The position numbers and the translations under genes were made by a program. Under the pieces are notes generated by a model. That model did not search any database. It was not told the origin of the DNA and saw nothing but the letters and a program-made list of their open reading frames with translations. Below, piece by piece: positions 24,686-34,088 of a DNA stretch of 64,000 bases. The DNA is from Gemmatimonadota bacterium (GTDB lineage Bacteria; Gemmatimonadota; Gemmatimonadetes; Longimicrobiales; Gaopeijiaceae), in NCBI GenBank assembly GCA_022823145.1, contig JAJDXS010000070.1, forward strand, positions 1-64,000, read 5' to 3'. Every line of letters begins with the position of its first letter. Within the stretch, counting starts at the first letter, position 1.

Positions 24686-25537
24686 CTATGGCGTGCCGTT
24701 GCGTCCTGGCGGAGGGGTGATCGAGAACGCCTTGATCGCGTCGACAATCCCCGTTGCGACGCGCTCCGGCTGATTCATGATCACCGCGCGGTCACCGGCG
24801 TTGGTAAGGAAGCCGGTTTCGATGATGGCCGCGATGGTCATCGGGTGGAGGGCGTGCTCGTAGCGGCGGTAGTTGAAAGCGTAGTAGTTGCGCATGCGCC
24901 GGGTCGTGTCCTCAAGCCGCCGAATCCCGGTCGCGGGGCCATAGGTCCGGTAGAGCAGGTCGACGAAGTCCTGCGCGCGTCCGGTGGCGTCCCGCCTGGG
25001 CGCCGACACCCGGTAGCCTCTCGCACCCGGATCGTTGCTCGCGTCGGCGTGGATCGCGAGGAAGAGGTGGGCACGGTAGTCGGGCGGCACCACCGCCGGC
25101 AGAATGTCGACCACGTAGCCGAGTTCCTCCAGCATGGCCGCGGTGCGCCGTACGATCACGAGGTTGAACTCCCGCTCGTGCGTGCCGTTCCAGCTTGTGC
25201 CGTTGCGGCGCAGTCCGGACAACTCGCGCGGGGCCTCGTCCGCACGCCAGTGACCCACCTGCAGAGCGATGCGCACCGGACCGGCAGGGGGCTGCCACTC
25301 CTCGGGCGTGGGAATCGGGCCGGGGTAGCGGTTGCGCGACCACCAGGAACGTCGCCGCGGCGGCGGGGGAGTTTGCTGGACCACCGGCGTGTCCTGAGCA
25401 ACCGCGGCTGACGGCATCTCCCCGGGGGCGGCCTCGGCGCCGGACACGAGCCCCGCCAGGGCCATCATCCCCAATGCGCCAACCCCTGCCGAGACAATCG
25501 CCTTCAAGAACGGACTCCTTCGCGGGGAACGGCGCAT
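24686..25537 (-). CDS. N-acetylmuramoyl-L-alanine amidase (Amidase_3)
   Basis: This 283-residue exported protein is a zinc amidase that cleaves the bond between MurNAc and L-Ala in peptidoglycan. The N-terminal 45 residues form a signal or anchor segment followed by a Pro-rich linker (QQTPPPPRRRSWW). The catalytic domain shows LQVGHW (zinc His), HEREFN (zinc Glu), AIHADAS (zinc His) and IIETGFLTN (catalytic Glu), so all active residues are present. It acts in the periplasm in cell separation or wall turnover. The ATG at 25537 has no strong Shine-Dalgarno. It is convergent with the S9 pair and probably transcribed alone. Confidence 0.92.
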   Translation of the reverse strand: MRRSPRRSPFLKAIVSAGVGALGMMALAGLVSGAEAAPGEMPSAAVAQDTPVVQQTPPPPRRRSWWSRNRYPGPIPTPEEWQPPAGPVRIALQVGHWRADEAPRELSGLRRNGTSWNGTHEREFNLVIVRRTAAMLEELGYVVDILPAVVPPDYRAHLFLAIHADASNDPGARGYRVSAPRRDATGRAQDFVDLLYRTYGPATGIRRLEDTTRRMRNYYAFNYRRYEHALHPMTIAAIIETGFLTNAGDRAVIMNQPERVATGIVDAIKAFSITPPPGRNGTP

Positions 25538-25600
25538 GACGCCGTCACGATACGGTTCCCGTGGCGCGCCCGCAAGCGCATCGGCCGCAAGCTCTTGCCG

Positions 25601-26269
25601 TTACCGCACAGGCGTCGACGCGATGCTGGTGATGTGCAGGTTGAGCCCGTGGTTCACGCGTAGTCCGAAGATCCCGTCGGTCGCGAGACCCGCGCGCGGG
25701 CCGGTCCATAGCGATTCGCCGTTGACCGAGAAGCGGAGTTCGTCGCCCGCGGCTTCGAGCGCGAACACGTTCTTCGCCGTGTGGGCGTCTTCCGGCCTGG
25801 TCGCGAACGCGACGATCGCGGGGTGTGCCGTCCAGCCCTGGACCTCAGCCGTTTCCGCGCCTGAGCGCGTCTTGACCAGGAACTCGCCGCCTTCGCGCAC
25901 GAGGAAGTAGGTGTAGCGCTGGTCCGGCCCCTGCAGGTCCGTGCCGCCGATGAAGAAGCCGAACGCCTCGCGCCGGCCCTGCGGGTCGAAGAGGAAGGTC
26001 TCGGACTCGATGCGGAAGTCTCCGGTGGCGACCGAATCGGGGTGCCAGGCGATCATCGCCGGACCGGTCGTCACATGGTAGCCCGGGGGCATGGTGACCA
26101 GGTAGAGGTCATCCATGCTTGCGCCCTCACGGTCGAAGCGGACCTGCCAGCCCTCCGGGAAGGGCAGCTCTTCCGGGTCGTCTTGCGCGGCGGCGTGTAC
26201 GGAGGGAATGGTCGACGCGATGATCGTCAGCGCGACCGCTGCGGCAATCCTGGGGAATGATGTCGGCAT
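25601..26269 (-). CDS. Secreted protein of unknown function, likely jelly-roll (laminin-G/DUF1080-like) fold
   Basis: This 222-residue protein has a signal peptide (MPTSFPRIAAAVALTIIASTIPSVHAA). The mature part is beta-rich: GYHVTTGPAMIAWHPDSVATGDFRIESETFLF, FGFFIGGTDLQG and FSVNGESLWTGPRAGLATDGIFGLRVNHGLNLHI, ending with a short strand. The order resembles concanavalin-A-like jelly-roll proteins of the DUF1080 type, which often bind or cleave glycans, but no catalytic residue can be named. ATG at 26269 was chosen over a longer reading frame because it starts the signal peptide and has AGGA about 6 nt upstream. Confidence 0.7.
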   Translation of the reverse strand: MPTSFPRIAAAVALTIIASTIPSVHAAAQDDPEELPFPEGWQVRFDREGASMDDLYLVTMPPGYHVTTGPAMIAWHPDSVATGDFRIESETFLFDPQGRREAFGFFIGGTDLQGPDQRYTYFLVREGGEFLVKTRSGAETAEVQGWTAHPAIVAFATRPEDAHTAKNVFALEAAGDELRFSVNGESLWTGPRAGLATDGIFGLRVNHGLNLHITSIASTPVR

Positions 26270-26384
26270 TTGCGTCCTGTGATTGGGGGTGTTTGGGCGA
26301 CTCAACGTCACCGTGAAGGTATCAATCGCCTCCCTGCCAACATAGGGCACAGGGGACACGAAGCGGCTGCCGGCAAGCTCCTCT

Positions 26385-29300
26385 TCACCATGACTCCGTC
26401 CTTCCCTGCGCGGTGTAGACCAGCACGCGCTCGCCGACCACCTCGCCGGTCAGCTGTTCCCAGCATTCAGCGTAGAGGTCGACCTGGGCGCGGTACTGCC
26501 CTGTCCGCTCCACGAAGCCGGGGTCATCCCCGCTGTCGGTCTTGTAGTCGGCGACGACCCAGTGGTCCCCTTCCCTGAAGACCAGGTCGATCACGCCCTC
26601 CAGCACCTCGGGCGGGTGACCGGCGGGGGTGCGGTTGACCGCGAACGGCATCTCGCTGTGGCGCTCGCTGCTGGCCATGGCGCGGGCCCATATGCCGGAG
26701 GTGCGCACGGAATCGACCAGCGACAGAAGCGTCCCCAGTTCGGTGGGCGCGCCGGTCGAATCCACGGGGCGCTCGTGTTCGATCAGCAGGCCACGTGCGT
26801 ACAGTGCCAGCGCTTCGCCGTCGGTGCGTTCGCCCGCAGCTGCCAGCACGTCGTGGACCACGCTGCCCCATTCGTAGCCACCCGATTCGGGCTCGTGAGG
26901 GGCGGCGGTGAACTCGTCCGTGCGGACTTCGTGGGGGCCGGTGGATGCGGCGGGCACGCTGGCCGCCTCGTTCCCCTTTGCGCGGGCCGTGACCGTCTCC
27001 AGGCGGTAGGTGGGCTCGCGGTTTCGATTCACCCCGGCCGCGGCCGCCCCCAGGGGAGCGTCCAGGTCGGTGGACGGATCCAGCCTGTCGGGTGCCGGGG
27101 GCGGATCGATCGGCAGTTCGTCCAGGACGAAACAGTGGCAGGAAGGCGTGATCCTCTCCCGGGCGGCTTCCGCCGCCACCCAGTCCTCGACATCCGCCCA
27201 GGGCGACGGCTTTACCGCCCTGGACAATCCCCGTCCCCGCGCAATCCATAGTTCGTGCTTTGCCCGGGTCGCCGCCACATAGAGCAGGCGGACCTGTTCG
27301 GCCGCCTCGAACTCCCTTTCCCTCTCCCTGCTTTCCTCCCAGTCGAGGGGCTGCGCGATGATCTCGGTGGTGAATCCACGGCTCGCGACGATCGGAATGG
27401 TTCCGCGGGCCCGGCCCGTACCCGTGCGGGATACGTGCATGCGGGGCTCCCAGTCGTACACGCCGAACGGGGCGGCCAGGAAGATCACGTCGGCTTCGAG
27501 GCCCTTGGCCCGATGGAGGTTCATGACGCGGACGCAGTCGGGCCGCCCCGGGATCAGGGGGGCTTCGGCGTCGTCCCATTCGAGGGCGGTCTCCATGGCG
27601 TCCACGGCGCCGGCAAGCGAGGAGTCGCCGGCAAGCGCGCGGGCCCGTACCGCATCCATGAGGTAGACCACGGCGCCCGCGCGCATCTCTCCCAGCGCGC
27701 CCGCCGCCGCGAGCGGAAAGAGGCCGATTCCGTCCACCAGCCGCTCCGCGGTCACGTCGGCGGGCTCGTGCCGCGCGAGGCGCCACCATTTGTGCAGAAC
27801 ACCCATCGCCTCCGCGACCTCGCAATCCCCCGCAGGCGCGAAGTCGATCGAAAGCCGGCCACCCAGGTCACGGTACCGCACGATGCGGTCGAGACTCAAT
27901 CCAAAGAAAGGACCTGTCAGCGCCGTGAGCACGCGGACCTCGTGTCCAGGGTCCGCCAGGCACCGAAAGATCATGAGAAACGCGCGCAGTTCGTCTTCGA
28001 AGCCCACGCCCGTGCCCGACACCTCGACCGGCAGGTTGCGATCCTCGAGGGCGCGCGCGTAGACCGAAAGGAACTTGCGGGTGCGGGTGAGGATCATGAA
28101 GTCGCCGGGCTTGCGCCCGCCATTGGCGACCCTGTCCGCAATCTCCGATGCGATTCGGGCCGCGTCGTCCATGGCCACGTCACCCTGACGCTTGCCGTGG
28201 ACGGAGTATGCGGCCAGCAGTCCCGGTCCTTTCGTTCGGGCTCGCAGCGGCGCAAAGGAGGCCTGGCGGTCCGAGTCCTCGTCGGGGAAGTGGGCCTCGT
28301 CGTCGAAGACCCCCTGTACGAGGGCGCCGAAGTCTCTCAGCGACCGGAAGTTCGCTTCGAGGTGCAGCACTTCGCCGAACTCCTGGAAGCGCTGCTTCAC
28401 CAACTCGTAGAGCGAGATGTCGGCGCGCCTGAAACGGTAGATGCTCTGTTTGGGATCGCCGACGACGAAGAGCGCGCCGGGCCGCGGCACGACGGTGCGC
28501 CAGTCGCTGCCGTTGGATTCGGGATCGCTGGCCAACAGTAGCAGGATCTCGGCCTGCAGGGGATCGGTGTCCTGGAACTCGTCGACCAGGACGCGCCGGT
28601 AGCGCAGGCCCAGCTCGCGGCGGGCCTGCGGGTTGTCGCGTAGCAGTTCCGCCGAGAGGACCAGGAGATCCTGGAAGGTGAGTTCACCGCGGGCTTTTCT
28701 CTCGCGTGCGTAGTTGCGCGCGGCGGCGCGGGCCACGCCGAGCGCGACGGGGTATCGGTACGCCCACCACCGTCTCAACAGCTCGTCCGCCTTGCCGCCG
28801 GGCGCCCCGAACCGCCGGATGTCCTCCCCCAGCTTCCTGGCCTGCAGCTTGCCGGAGGCGGTATCGGCCCACCGCTTCTGCGTGGGCTTCGTCCTGATCC
28901 CGTGGACCTTGGCAACGGCATCGAAGAAGACCGAAGGGTTCTTCCAGTCGAGAGACCGGCGCCAGTACCGCAGTGTGCGGACGCGCTTGCCCAGCGAGTC
29001 CCATCCGTCCTCGGGGTTTCTGTCCTTCATCAGGGCCGAGGCCCGGTCGAGGAGTTCGTCGAACCCGGCCCGCAGTGCCGCCACTTCGACCGGATCCGGC
29101 GGGTCGACCTCTTCGTGAACGAAGTCGACGTCGGGGTTCTCGACCAGCTTGTCGAACGCATCCCGCAACCGCTCCGGGGGGATCCCCAGCCGCTTGAGTT
29201 CACGCAGGCGAGGATCCTCATCGGCTGCGAGCCTTTCCAGGAAATCGGTCCAGGCCTTTCGCTGCGACCGATACGCCTCCGTCTCCTGCATGTCGCGAAA

Positions 29301-29771
29301 GCCGGGGTCGAGTCCAGCCTCGAGCGGCCGCTCGCGCAGGAGTCTGGCGCAGAACGAGTGGATGGTGCCGAGAAACGCACCGTCGATGTTCCGGATCGCT
29401 TCTTCCAGGAGCCTGCGCTCGGGATCTTCCTCGCGGAGGCGCGCCGCCGCGTTTTCGAGTTCGACCTGGAAGCGCTGCCGCAGTTCCGCCGCCGCCATGC
29501 GGGTGAAGGTGACCGCCGCGATCTCCTCGACTTTGCAGGCCCGGCTGCGCACCAGGGCCACCATCCGGTCCACCAGGGAGGTCGTCTTCCCGGAGCCGGC
29601 GCCCGCTTCGACCAGGAAGTTGCGCTCGAGGTCCTCGCGGATGCGCAGACGCTCGTCCTGATCCGGGGGGTCTTCGCTGAAACGTTCACCCGGCCGGCTG
29701 TAGGGGACGGACTGCTGCGGGCGGGCCGGAAGACCCTCGGCCACGAGGCCCGCGGGCTGGCTGCTGCTCAA
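26385..29771 (-). CDS. AddA/RecB-like UvrD-type helicase with C-terminal nuclease domain
   Basis: This 1128-residue protein is a superfamily 1 DNA helicase with a fused PD-(D/E)xK nuclease, as in AddA. Helicase motifs appear in order: LVEAGAGSGKTTSL (Walker A, near residue 55), LVDEFQDTDPLQ (motif II), VGDPKQSIYRFRRAD (motif III), VMNLHRAKGLEADVIFLA (motif V) and RLLYVAATRAKHELWI (motif VI). The nuclease follows as GSVVHDVLAAAGE, LEGVIDLVF, VVADYKTD and YRAQVDLYAE. With the AddB-like neighbour it should resect double-strand breaks for recombination. The start is TTG, overlapping the AddB-like stop by 4 bp, so the two are translationally coupled. No Chi-recognition assignment can be made. Confidence 0.9.
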   Translation of the reverse strand: MSSSQPAGLVAEGLPARPQQSVPYSRPGERFSEDPPDQDERLRIREDLERNFLVEAGAGSGKTTSLVDRMVALVRSRACKVEEIAAVTFTRMAAAELRQRFQVELENAAARLREEDPERRLLEEAIRNIDGAFLGTIHSFCARLLRERPLEAGLDPGFRDMQETEAYRSQRKAWTDFLERLAADEDPRLRELKRLGIPPERLRDAFDKLVENPDVDFVHEEVDPPDPVEVAALRAGFDELLDRASALMKDRNPEDGWDSLGKRVRTLRYWRRSLDWKNPSVFFDAVAKVHGIRTKPTQKRWADTASGKLQARKLGEDIRRFGAPGGKADELLRRWWAYRYPVALGVARAAARNYARERKARGELTFQDLLVLSAELLRDNPQARRELGLRYRRVLVDEFQDTDPLQAEILLLLASDPESNGSDWRTVVPRPGALFVVGDPKQSIYRFRRADISLYELVKQRFQEFGEVLHLEANFRSLRDFGALVQGVFDDEAHFPDEDSDRQASFAPLRARTKGPGLLAAYSVHGKRQGDVAMDDAARIASEIADRVANGGRKPGDFMILTRTRKFLSVYARALEDRNLPVEVSGTGVGFEDELRAFLMIFRCLADPGHEVRVLTALTGPFFGLSLDRIVRYRDLGGRLSIDFAPAGDCEVAEAMGVLHKWWRLARHEPADVTAERLVDGIGLFPLAAAGALGEMRAGAVVYLMDAVRARALAGDSSLAGAVDAMETALEWDDAEAPLIPGRPDCVRVMNLHRAKGLEADVIFLAAPFGVYDWEPRMHVSRTGTGRARGTIPIVASRGFTTEIIAQPLDWEESREREREFEAAEQVRLLYVAATRAKHELWIARGRGLSRAVKPSPWADVEDWVAAEAARERITPSCHCFVLDELPIDPPPAPDRLDPSTDLDAPLGAAAAGVNRNREPTYRLETVTARAKGNEAASVPAASTGPHEVRTDEFTAAPHEPESGGYEWGSVVHDVLAAAGERTDGEALALYARGLLIEHERPVDSTGAPTELGTLLSLVDSVRTSGIWARAMASSERHSEMPFAVNRTPAGHPPEVLEGVIDLVFREGDHWVVADYKTDSGDDPGFVERTGQYRAQVDLYAECWEQLTGEVVGERVLVYTAQGRTESW

Positions 29772-32700
29772 AAGACCGGCTCCTCGTTTTCCCAGTTGCG
29801 CACCCTGCGCAGCAGGGACAACTCACCGGCTGTCTCCAGGTTGCGTGCGGTCCACTCGGCGACCCCACAACTCGTGTGGCCCCAGTCGCTGGTCTCGGCC
29901 CCGCAGACCTCCTTGTAGTCGCAGTAGCGGCAGTCGTCCCTGGGGTTGTCCGTGGCCGGGAACCACCCCTGGCTCATCCACTCGAGGAGCGACGCGACGA
30001 GGTGGCCGCCGTGCCTGAGCTGCGAAGCGTCGTAGCCGCGGATCCGGTTTTCGCCGCGCCTCGTGGGGAAGTGGTATTCCATGGCGTCGACCGGCCTGTC
30101 ATGCAGGGCTGCCACCGCGGCGGTGTACACGAAGTGCTGCAGGCGGCGTCCGCCGTTGTAGACGCCGGAACGGCTGCTGTAGCCGTACCCGCCGCCGGTC
30201 TTGTAGTCGACGACGCGCAGGTGCGTGCCGTGGTCGTCCACACGGTCGACAACACCGCGTACGAGGACCGATCCTTCCCCGGCGTCGATCCTCGTTTCGG
30301 CGTCCATCCCGAATCGCCACTCGAGTTCCGTCCACCGGGGTGATTCTTCCCGGATCATCTCGACGAAGGAGCGGGCGTCGTCCCGGAGTTCCTCCATCTC
30401 CCACCGATGCAGCGCCACGCTCGGGGACGGCGTGTTGACGAGCGCCACCGTCCCGATTCGGTCGATCAGCCGCAGCGCAAGGTCCATGAAACGGTCGTCG
30501 GCGGCCTCGATCCCGCGGGCGTCGGCCTCCTTCAGCGTCTCCTCGTAGACGGCGTGAAGCAGACTGCCCCGCTCCATCGCGTTGAGCCAGCGGTCGGGAT
30601 CGAACTCGGGATCGTCGGGCGCGAACGCCCTGATGACATACCTGAAGAGGAATCGCCGGGGACACGTGCCCAGTGTTTCCAGGCCGCTCGCAGAGAATGT
30701 CCTGTCAGCGATGTCGTGGTAGGAAAGAGGTTGGGAATGTGTACCCAGAAAGCCGGTGTGCACCGACGGTTCGTCGCTGTCGAGGGCCTCACCGATCGCC
30801 AGACCCTCGCCAAGACGCGGAAACGACCGCGAAATGGCGCCCAGTCCGTCGCGGAGCCGGCCGGTGTCGGTCGCAAGGGCGCGCAGCCACACGTCGCTGG
30901 CGTCCAGGTCGGTGTCGATCCCGGGACGCGGGAGCCGCGACTCCGTGAGGCCGAGGTGCTGGCTCAGATCCTCGAACGTGAGGGTCTGGTCCCGCTCCCT
31001 GAGGCGGAGCGTCTGGAGCATTTCGGGGGCGGGGGTGAGTTCCCTGCTCTCGGCCGGGTTCCAGCACGAGTAGCTCACGACGACCGTGCCCCGCAGGCGT
31101 GCGAAAAGCTGGGCGAAGTTGAAGCGGGCCTCGGCTGCGCGCTCCGATGCGAGGGGCAGTTCACCCGGCCCGAGACGGAACCGCTCCTCGTCACCGATGA
31201 GCGGATCCTCGTGGAGCGAGCCGAGCACCGACCTCGCGTCGAGGCCGACAATGAAGGTGAATCGCCGGCCGGTTGCGCCGCCGTGCCGCAGATCCGTCAT
31301 GTAGATGTGGCCCGGCGCCGAACTCCAGGGCGCAAGTCCCTCCGTTCTGGGAGCCGGTATGCGGATCTGCAGGTACGACTGGACGATCGCCGACGCCGAG
31401 GCGAAGTCGGTCGTGCGCTTTACGGCAACCTCGATGCGTTCCAGCTGACGGAGCAGCCGCTGCCGCGCCGTCTCGTCGGTGTCCGTGCCGGGAGCCACCC
31501 GCTCCAGCATGCTCTTGACGCCGGCCGCAACCCGGGACGGGGAAACGCGTTCATCCGTCGGCGGGGTCGCCTCGAGAACGGGTCTGACGAGGGCCCGCAG
31601 GGCGCTCAGCTGCTCCCTTTCACGCACTTTGCGCCGCTCCAGTCTCTCCTCGTCCTCGAAGCGCCTTCGCCTCAGCTTGTCGACGTCCCTGAGCGCCCGC
31701 TCGATCCTGGCCAGGTGGCGATCGCGCCCCCACCCGATCCGCAGCCGACGCAATGCGCGCGCCAGCCGAGGGCCGGTCAGGCGGTGTGCGGGACGTGGCG
31801 GAATCACGTCACCGGCCTCGATCAGCGCCCGGAGGAGCGACTCCTGGAACCCGCTTTCGATCCAGCGGAAGTAGGTCGACACCACCCTCCCCGGGCGTGT
31901 GCGCTCGACCGGAAGGCCGACGCCGAAGTTGACCGGCACGCCCATCGGTCCGGCGAGGGCGTGCAGCGCCGAGCCGTACGACCAGGGGTCGGCGGCCACG
32001 ATCTCGACTTCGTCCCAGCGAGCCCCCATCTCGAGCGCGCGCCGCAATACCCCTCGCAGTTCGTCGTAGACCGATGCGGCGGTGAAGAGTTCGATCCGGT
32101 CGACGGCGGTGGCGGGTGGAATCTCGGCCACGCAACGATTCACCGCGTGGAGATAGCTGGCCGGGGACTGTGGCGGCGCGACATCCCACAGGATCCCCCT
32201 GGGCACTTTCAGTCCCTCCACGGAGTCGGTCCTCAGAAGGACGGCGCCACGCCGCCGCAGTTCCGCCACGAATCGCCCCTCGAGCCCGCGGCCCGCAAGT
32301 CCGGGGAGAAGGAAGATCCGGGTATCCGCCGGCAACGGCTCGTGTTCATCTCTCGCGAGAATCCGCACCGCCGTCCGGAGCATTCCTGCCGTGTCCGTAC
32401 GGTTCCCCGGGCGGAGGAGCGTCTCGTAGCGCGCGAGGACCCGGGTCACCAGCGCCCTCTTGTCGAACCGGGACCCGCCTGCCCCTCCGGGGGCGTCAAG
32501 AGGTGGCCGGATGCCACCCATGCGCAGCGTCGCTACCGAATTGCGAAGCGCATCCCGGAAACCGGGCTTCTCCGCGAGCTCCCTGAATCGAGCGAAGCGC
32601 GTCAGTGCAACCACTTCGTCGATGGCGCGCTCCACCAGCGCGTGTTCGTCGAAGGCGTCGATCACGTGGCGGCCGGCGCGCACCAGCGAGCGCGCAGCGA

Positions 32701-32950
32701 TCATTGTCGCGAGGGGCCGCAGGGTGTTGATCTCGAAGCCCGTCCACGAGCGCCCGCGCAACGCGACCTGCCGCAGCAGCTCCTTCCCCTCCCCGCGTGT
32801 GCGGGCGATGAGGATCTTGCGGGCCCTCCCGTGTTCCCGTGCGATGCGCTCCAACTCCTGCACGAGCACGCAAGCCGATGCACGGTCGCCGGGCGGTGGC
32901 GGGGCGGAGCGGGCGCGGTCCGTGTCGAAGTCCAGGTAGAGCTGCGTCAT
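29768..32950 (-). CDS. AddB-like PD-(D/E)xK nuclease subunit with probable Fe-S cluster
   Basis: This 1060-residue protein looks like the AddB partner of the helicase downstream. The N-terminal two thirds are a degenerate helicase-like region, including a weak nucleotide-binding-like start (KILIARTRGEGKELL) without a proper Walker A. The C-terminal nuclease has LVRGVVDRVDD, LRVVDYKTGGG and LQHFVYTAAVAAL. Four cysteines, one in LGTCPRRFLFRY and three in CRYCDYKEVC, have the spacing of the AddB/Cas4 iron-sulphur cluster that staples the nuclease domain. ATG at 32950 overlaps the stop of the upstream deoxyhypusine-synthase-like gene (ATGA). A longer open frame upstream is antisense-like and was excluded. 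Confidence 0.85.
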   Translation of the reverse strand: MTQLYLDFDTDRARSAPPPPGDRASACVLVQELERIAREHGRARKILIARTRGEGKELLRQVALRGRSWTGFEINTLRPLATMIAARSLVRAGRHVIDAFDEHALVERAIDEVVALTRFARFRELAEKPGFRDALRNSVATLRMGGIRPPLDAPGGAGGSRFDKRALVTRVLARYETLLRPGNRTDTAGMLRTAVRILARDEHEPLPADTRIFLLPGLAGRGLEGRFVAELRRRGAVLLRTDSVEGLKVPRGILWDVAPPQSPASYLHAVNRCVAEIPPATAVDRIELFTAASVYDELRGVLRRALEMGARWDEVEIVAADPWSYGSALHALAGPMGVPVNFGVGLPVERTRPGRVVSTYFRWIESGFQESLLRALIEAGDVIPPRPAHRLTGPRLARALRRLRIGWGRDRHLARIERALRDVDKLRRRRFEDEERLERRKVREREQLSALRALVRPVLEATPPTDERVSPSRVAAGVKSMLERVAPGTDTDETARQRLLRQLERIEVAVKRTTDFASASAIVQSYLQIRIPAPRTEGLAPWSSAPGHIYMTDLRHGGATGRRFTFIVGLDARSVLGSLHEDPLIGDEERFRLGPGELPLASERAAEARFNFAQLFARLRGTVVVSYSCWNPAESRELTPAPEMLQTLRLRERDQTLTFEDLSQHLGLTESRLPRPGIDTDLDASDVWLRALATDTGRLRDGLGAISRSFPRLGEGLAIGEALDSDEPSVHTGFLGTHSQPLSYHDIADRTFSASGLETLGTCPRRFLFRYVIRAFAPDDPEFDPDRWLNAMERGSLLHAVYEETLKEADARGIEAADDRFMDLALRLIDRIGTVALVNTPSPSVALHRWEMEELRDDARSFVEMIREESPRWTELEWRFGMDAETRIDAGEGSVLVRGVVDRVDDHGTHLRVVDYKTGGGYGYSSRSGVYNGGRRLQHFVYTAAVAALHDRPVDAMEYHFPTRRGENRIRGYDASQLRHGGHLVASLLEWMSQGWFPATDNPRDDCRYCDYKEVCGAETSDWGHTSCGVAEWTARNLETAGELSLLRRVRNWENEEPVF

Positions 32951-34083
32951 GGCGCGACCACCCCGGTCGGCTTCGTGGGGAACAGCGCCCCGAGCCGCCT
33001 CCCTTCGCGGCGCCGCCAGATGCCGCGGTGGTACGCGTCGCTGGCCAGGAGAGAGAGCGTGATCGTGGCCTCGCCGTACACCATGCGTTCCCGCGCCGTT
33101 TCGACCTTGCCCCAGGTGGTCGCCTCGCGCAGGGTCGAGCCCGAGAGGCCGCCGTCGCGTACATCCGCCACCGTGAGCTGGACGGCGTATCTGTGCATGG
33201 CCACGTCGGACGCGCCGGCATCGCCGCCCTTCCCTCCATCGAACTCCGCCAGCATCCGCGCAGCCACCACCGCGTCCTGCGCAAAGTTCTTCGGCACTCC
33301 CCCACCCACCATGAGAAGCCCGGTCGCCGACGCGGCCAGCTTGATCCGCGCAAGTTCGTGGAAGTCCTTCCCGGAGTCGAATGCGAGGTGGGGCAAGCCC
33401 AGGGCGGACGCCCTGGCCCGGTGCGCGACCACGCCGAATCCCGCCGATGAGTCGCTGAGCGCCGGCACGAAGACCGGCACCTCCTTGCGGTGAGCGGCCA
33501 GCACGATCGACCGTGCCCGCACGTGGTGCCGTTCCAGGTAGCCGCCCAGCTCGGTCATCAATTCGCGGCTGGAGTACGGCCGTGCGTCGAGCCCGTCGAA
33601 GATGCCGGCCACCACCTCGTCGCAGCGCTGCAGCTCGGCCTCGCTGATGTACGTGTCGTAGATCCGGTCGATGCCCAGTCGCTTGAGCTCCTCGTCGTCC
33701 ACGGCCGGCGCGTCCGGCGAGCCCGGCGCCATGTAGTGGCGGAATCCCAGCGCCTCGAAGAAGTCCTGGTCGACCACGATGGCGCCGGTGGCCACGATCA
33801 CGTCGACCATGTCGCATTCGACCATCGTGAGCAGCGCTTCCTTGAGGCCCGCCGACACCAGCGACCCCGCGAGGGTGAAGATCACCGTGCAGTCGCGGTC
33901 GCCAAGCATCTCGGCAAAGATGTCGGCGGCCTCGGCCAGGTTGCGGGCCTGAAAGGCGGCGTTGCGGTAGGTGTCCAGGACGCTCCGCCCGTCGAAGGCG
34001 GTCACGTCGATGTGCTCGACCGGCCTGGCCAGCAGTCGGTTTCGGGCCGGTGTCCCGCGGGAAGCGCGCTCCATTCGCTCCAT
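32947..34083 (-). CDS. Deoxyhypusine synthase-like protein
   Basis: This 378-residue protein belongs to the deoxyhypusine synthase family, NAD-dependent enzymes that transfer the aminobutyl group of spermidine; bacterial members may make homospermidine or act on other amines. Family blocks include TVIFTLAGSLVSAGLKE, VDVIVATGAIVVDQDF, PVFVPALSDSSAGFG and GGGVPKNFAQD, in which Lys265 is at the position of the catalytic lysine. The ATG at 34083 and the one at 34074 are both possible; the latter has GGAG 3 nt upstream. It lies 5 bp after a SusC gene and overlaps the AddB-like gene by 4 bp. What it modifies in a bacterium without archaeal-type eIF5A is not clear from the sequence. Confidence 0.85.
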   Translation of the reverse strand: MERMERASRGTPARNRLLARPVEHIDVTAFDGRSVLDTYRNAAFQARNLAEAADIFAEMLGDRDCTVIFTLAGSLVSAGLKEALLTMVECDMVDVIVATGAIVVDQDFFEALGFRHYMAPGSPDAPAVDDEELKRLGIDRIYDTYISEAELQRCDEVVAGIFDGLDARPYSSRELMTELGGYLERHHVRARSIVLAAHRKEVPVFVPALSDSSAGFGVVAHRARASALGLPHLAFDSGKDFHELARIKLAASATGLLMVGGGVPKNFAQDAVVAARMLAEFDGGKGGDAGASDVAMHRYAVQLTVADVRDGGLSGSTLREATTWGKVETARERMVYGEATITLSLLASDAYHRGIWRRREGRRLGALFPTKPTGVVAP

Positions 34084-34088
34084 CGATG

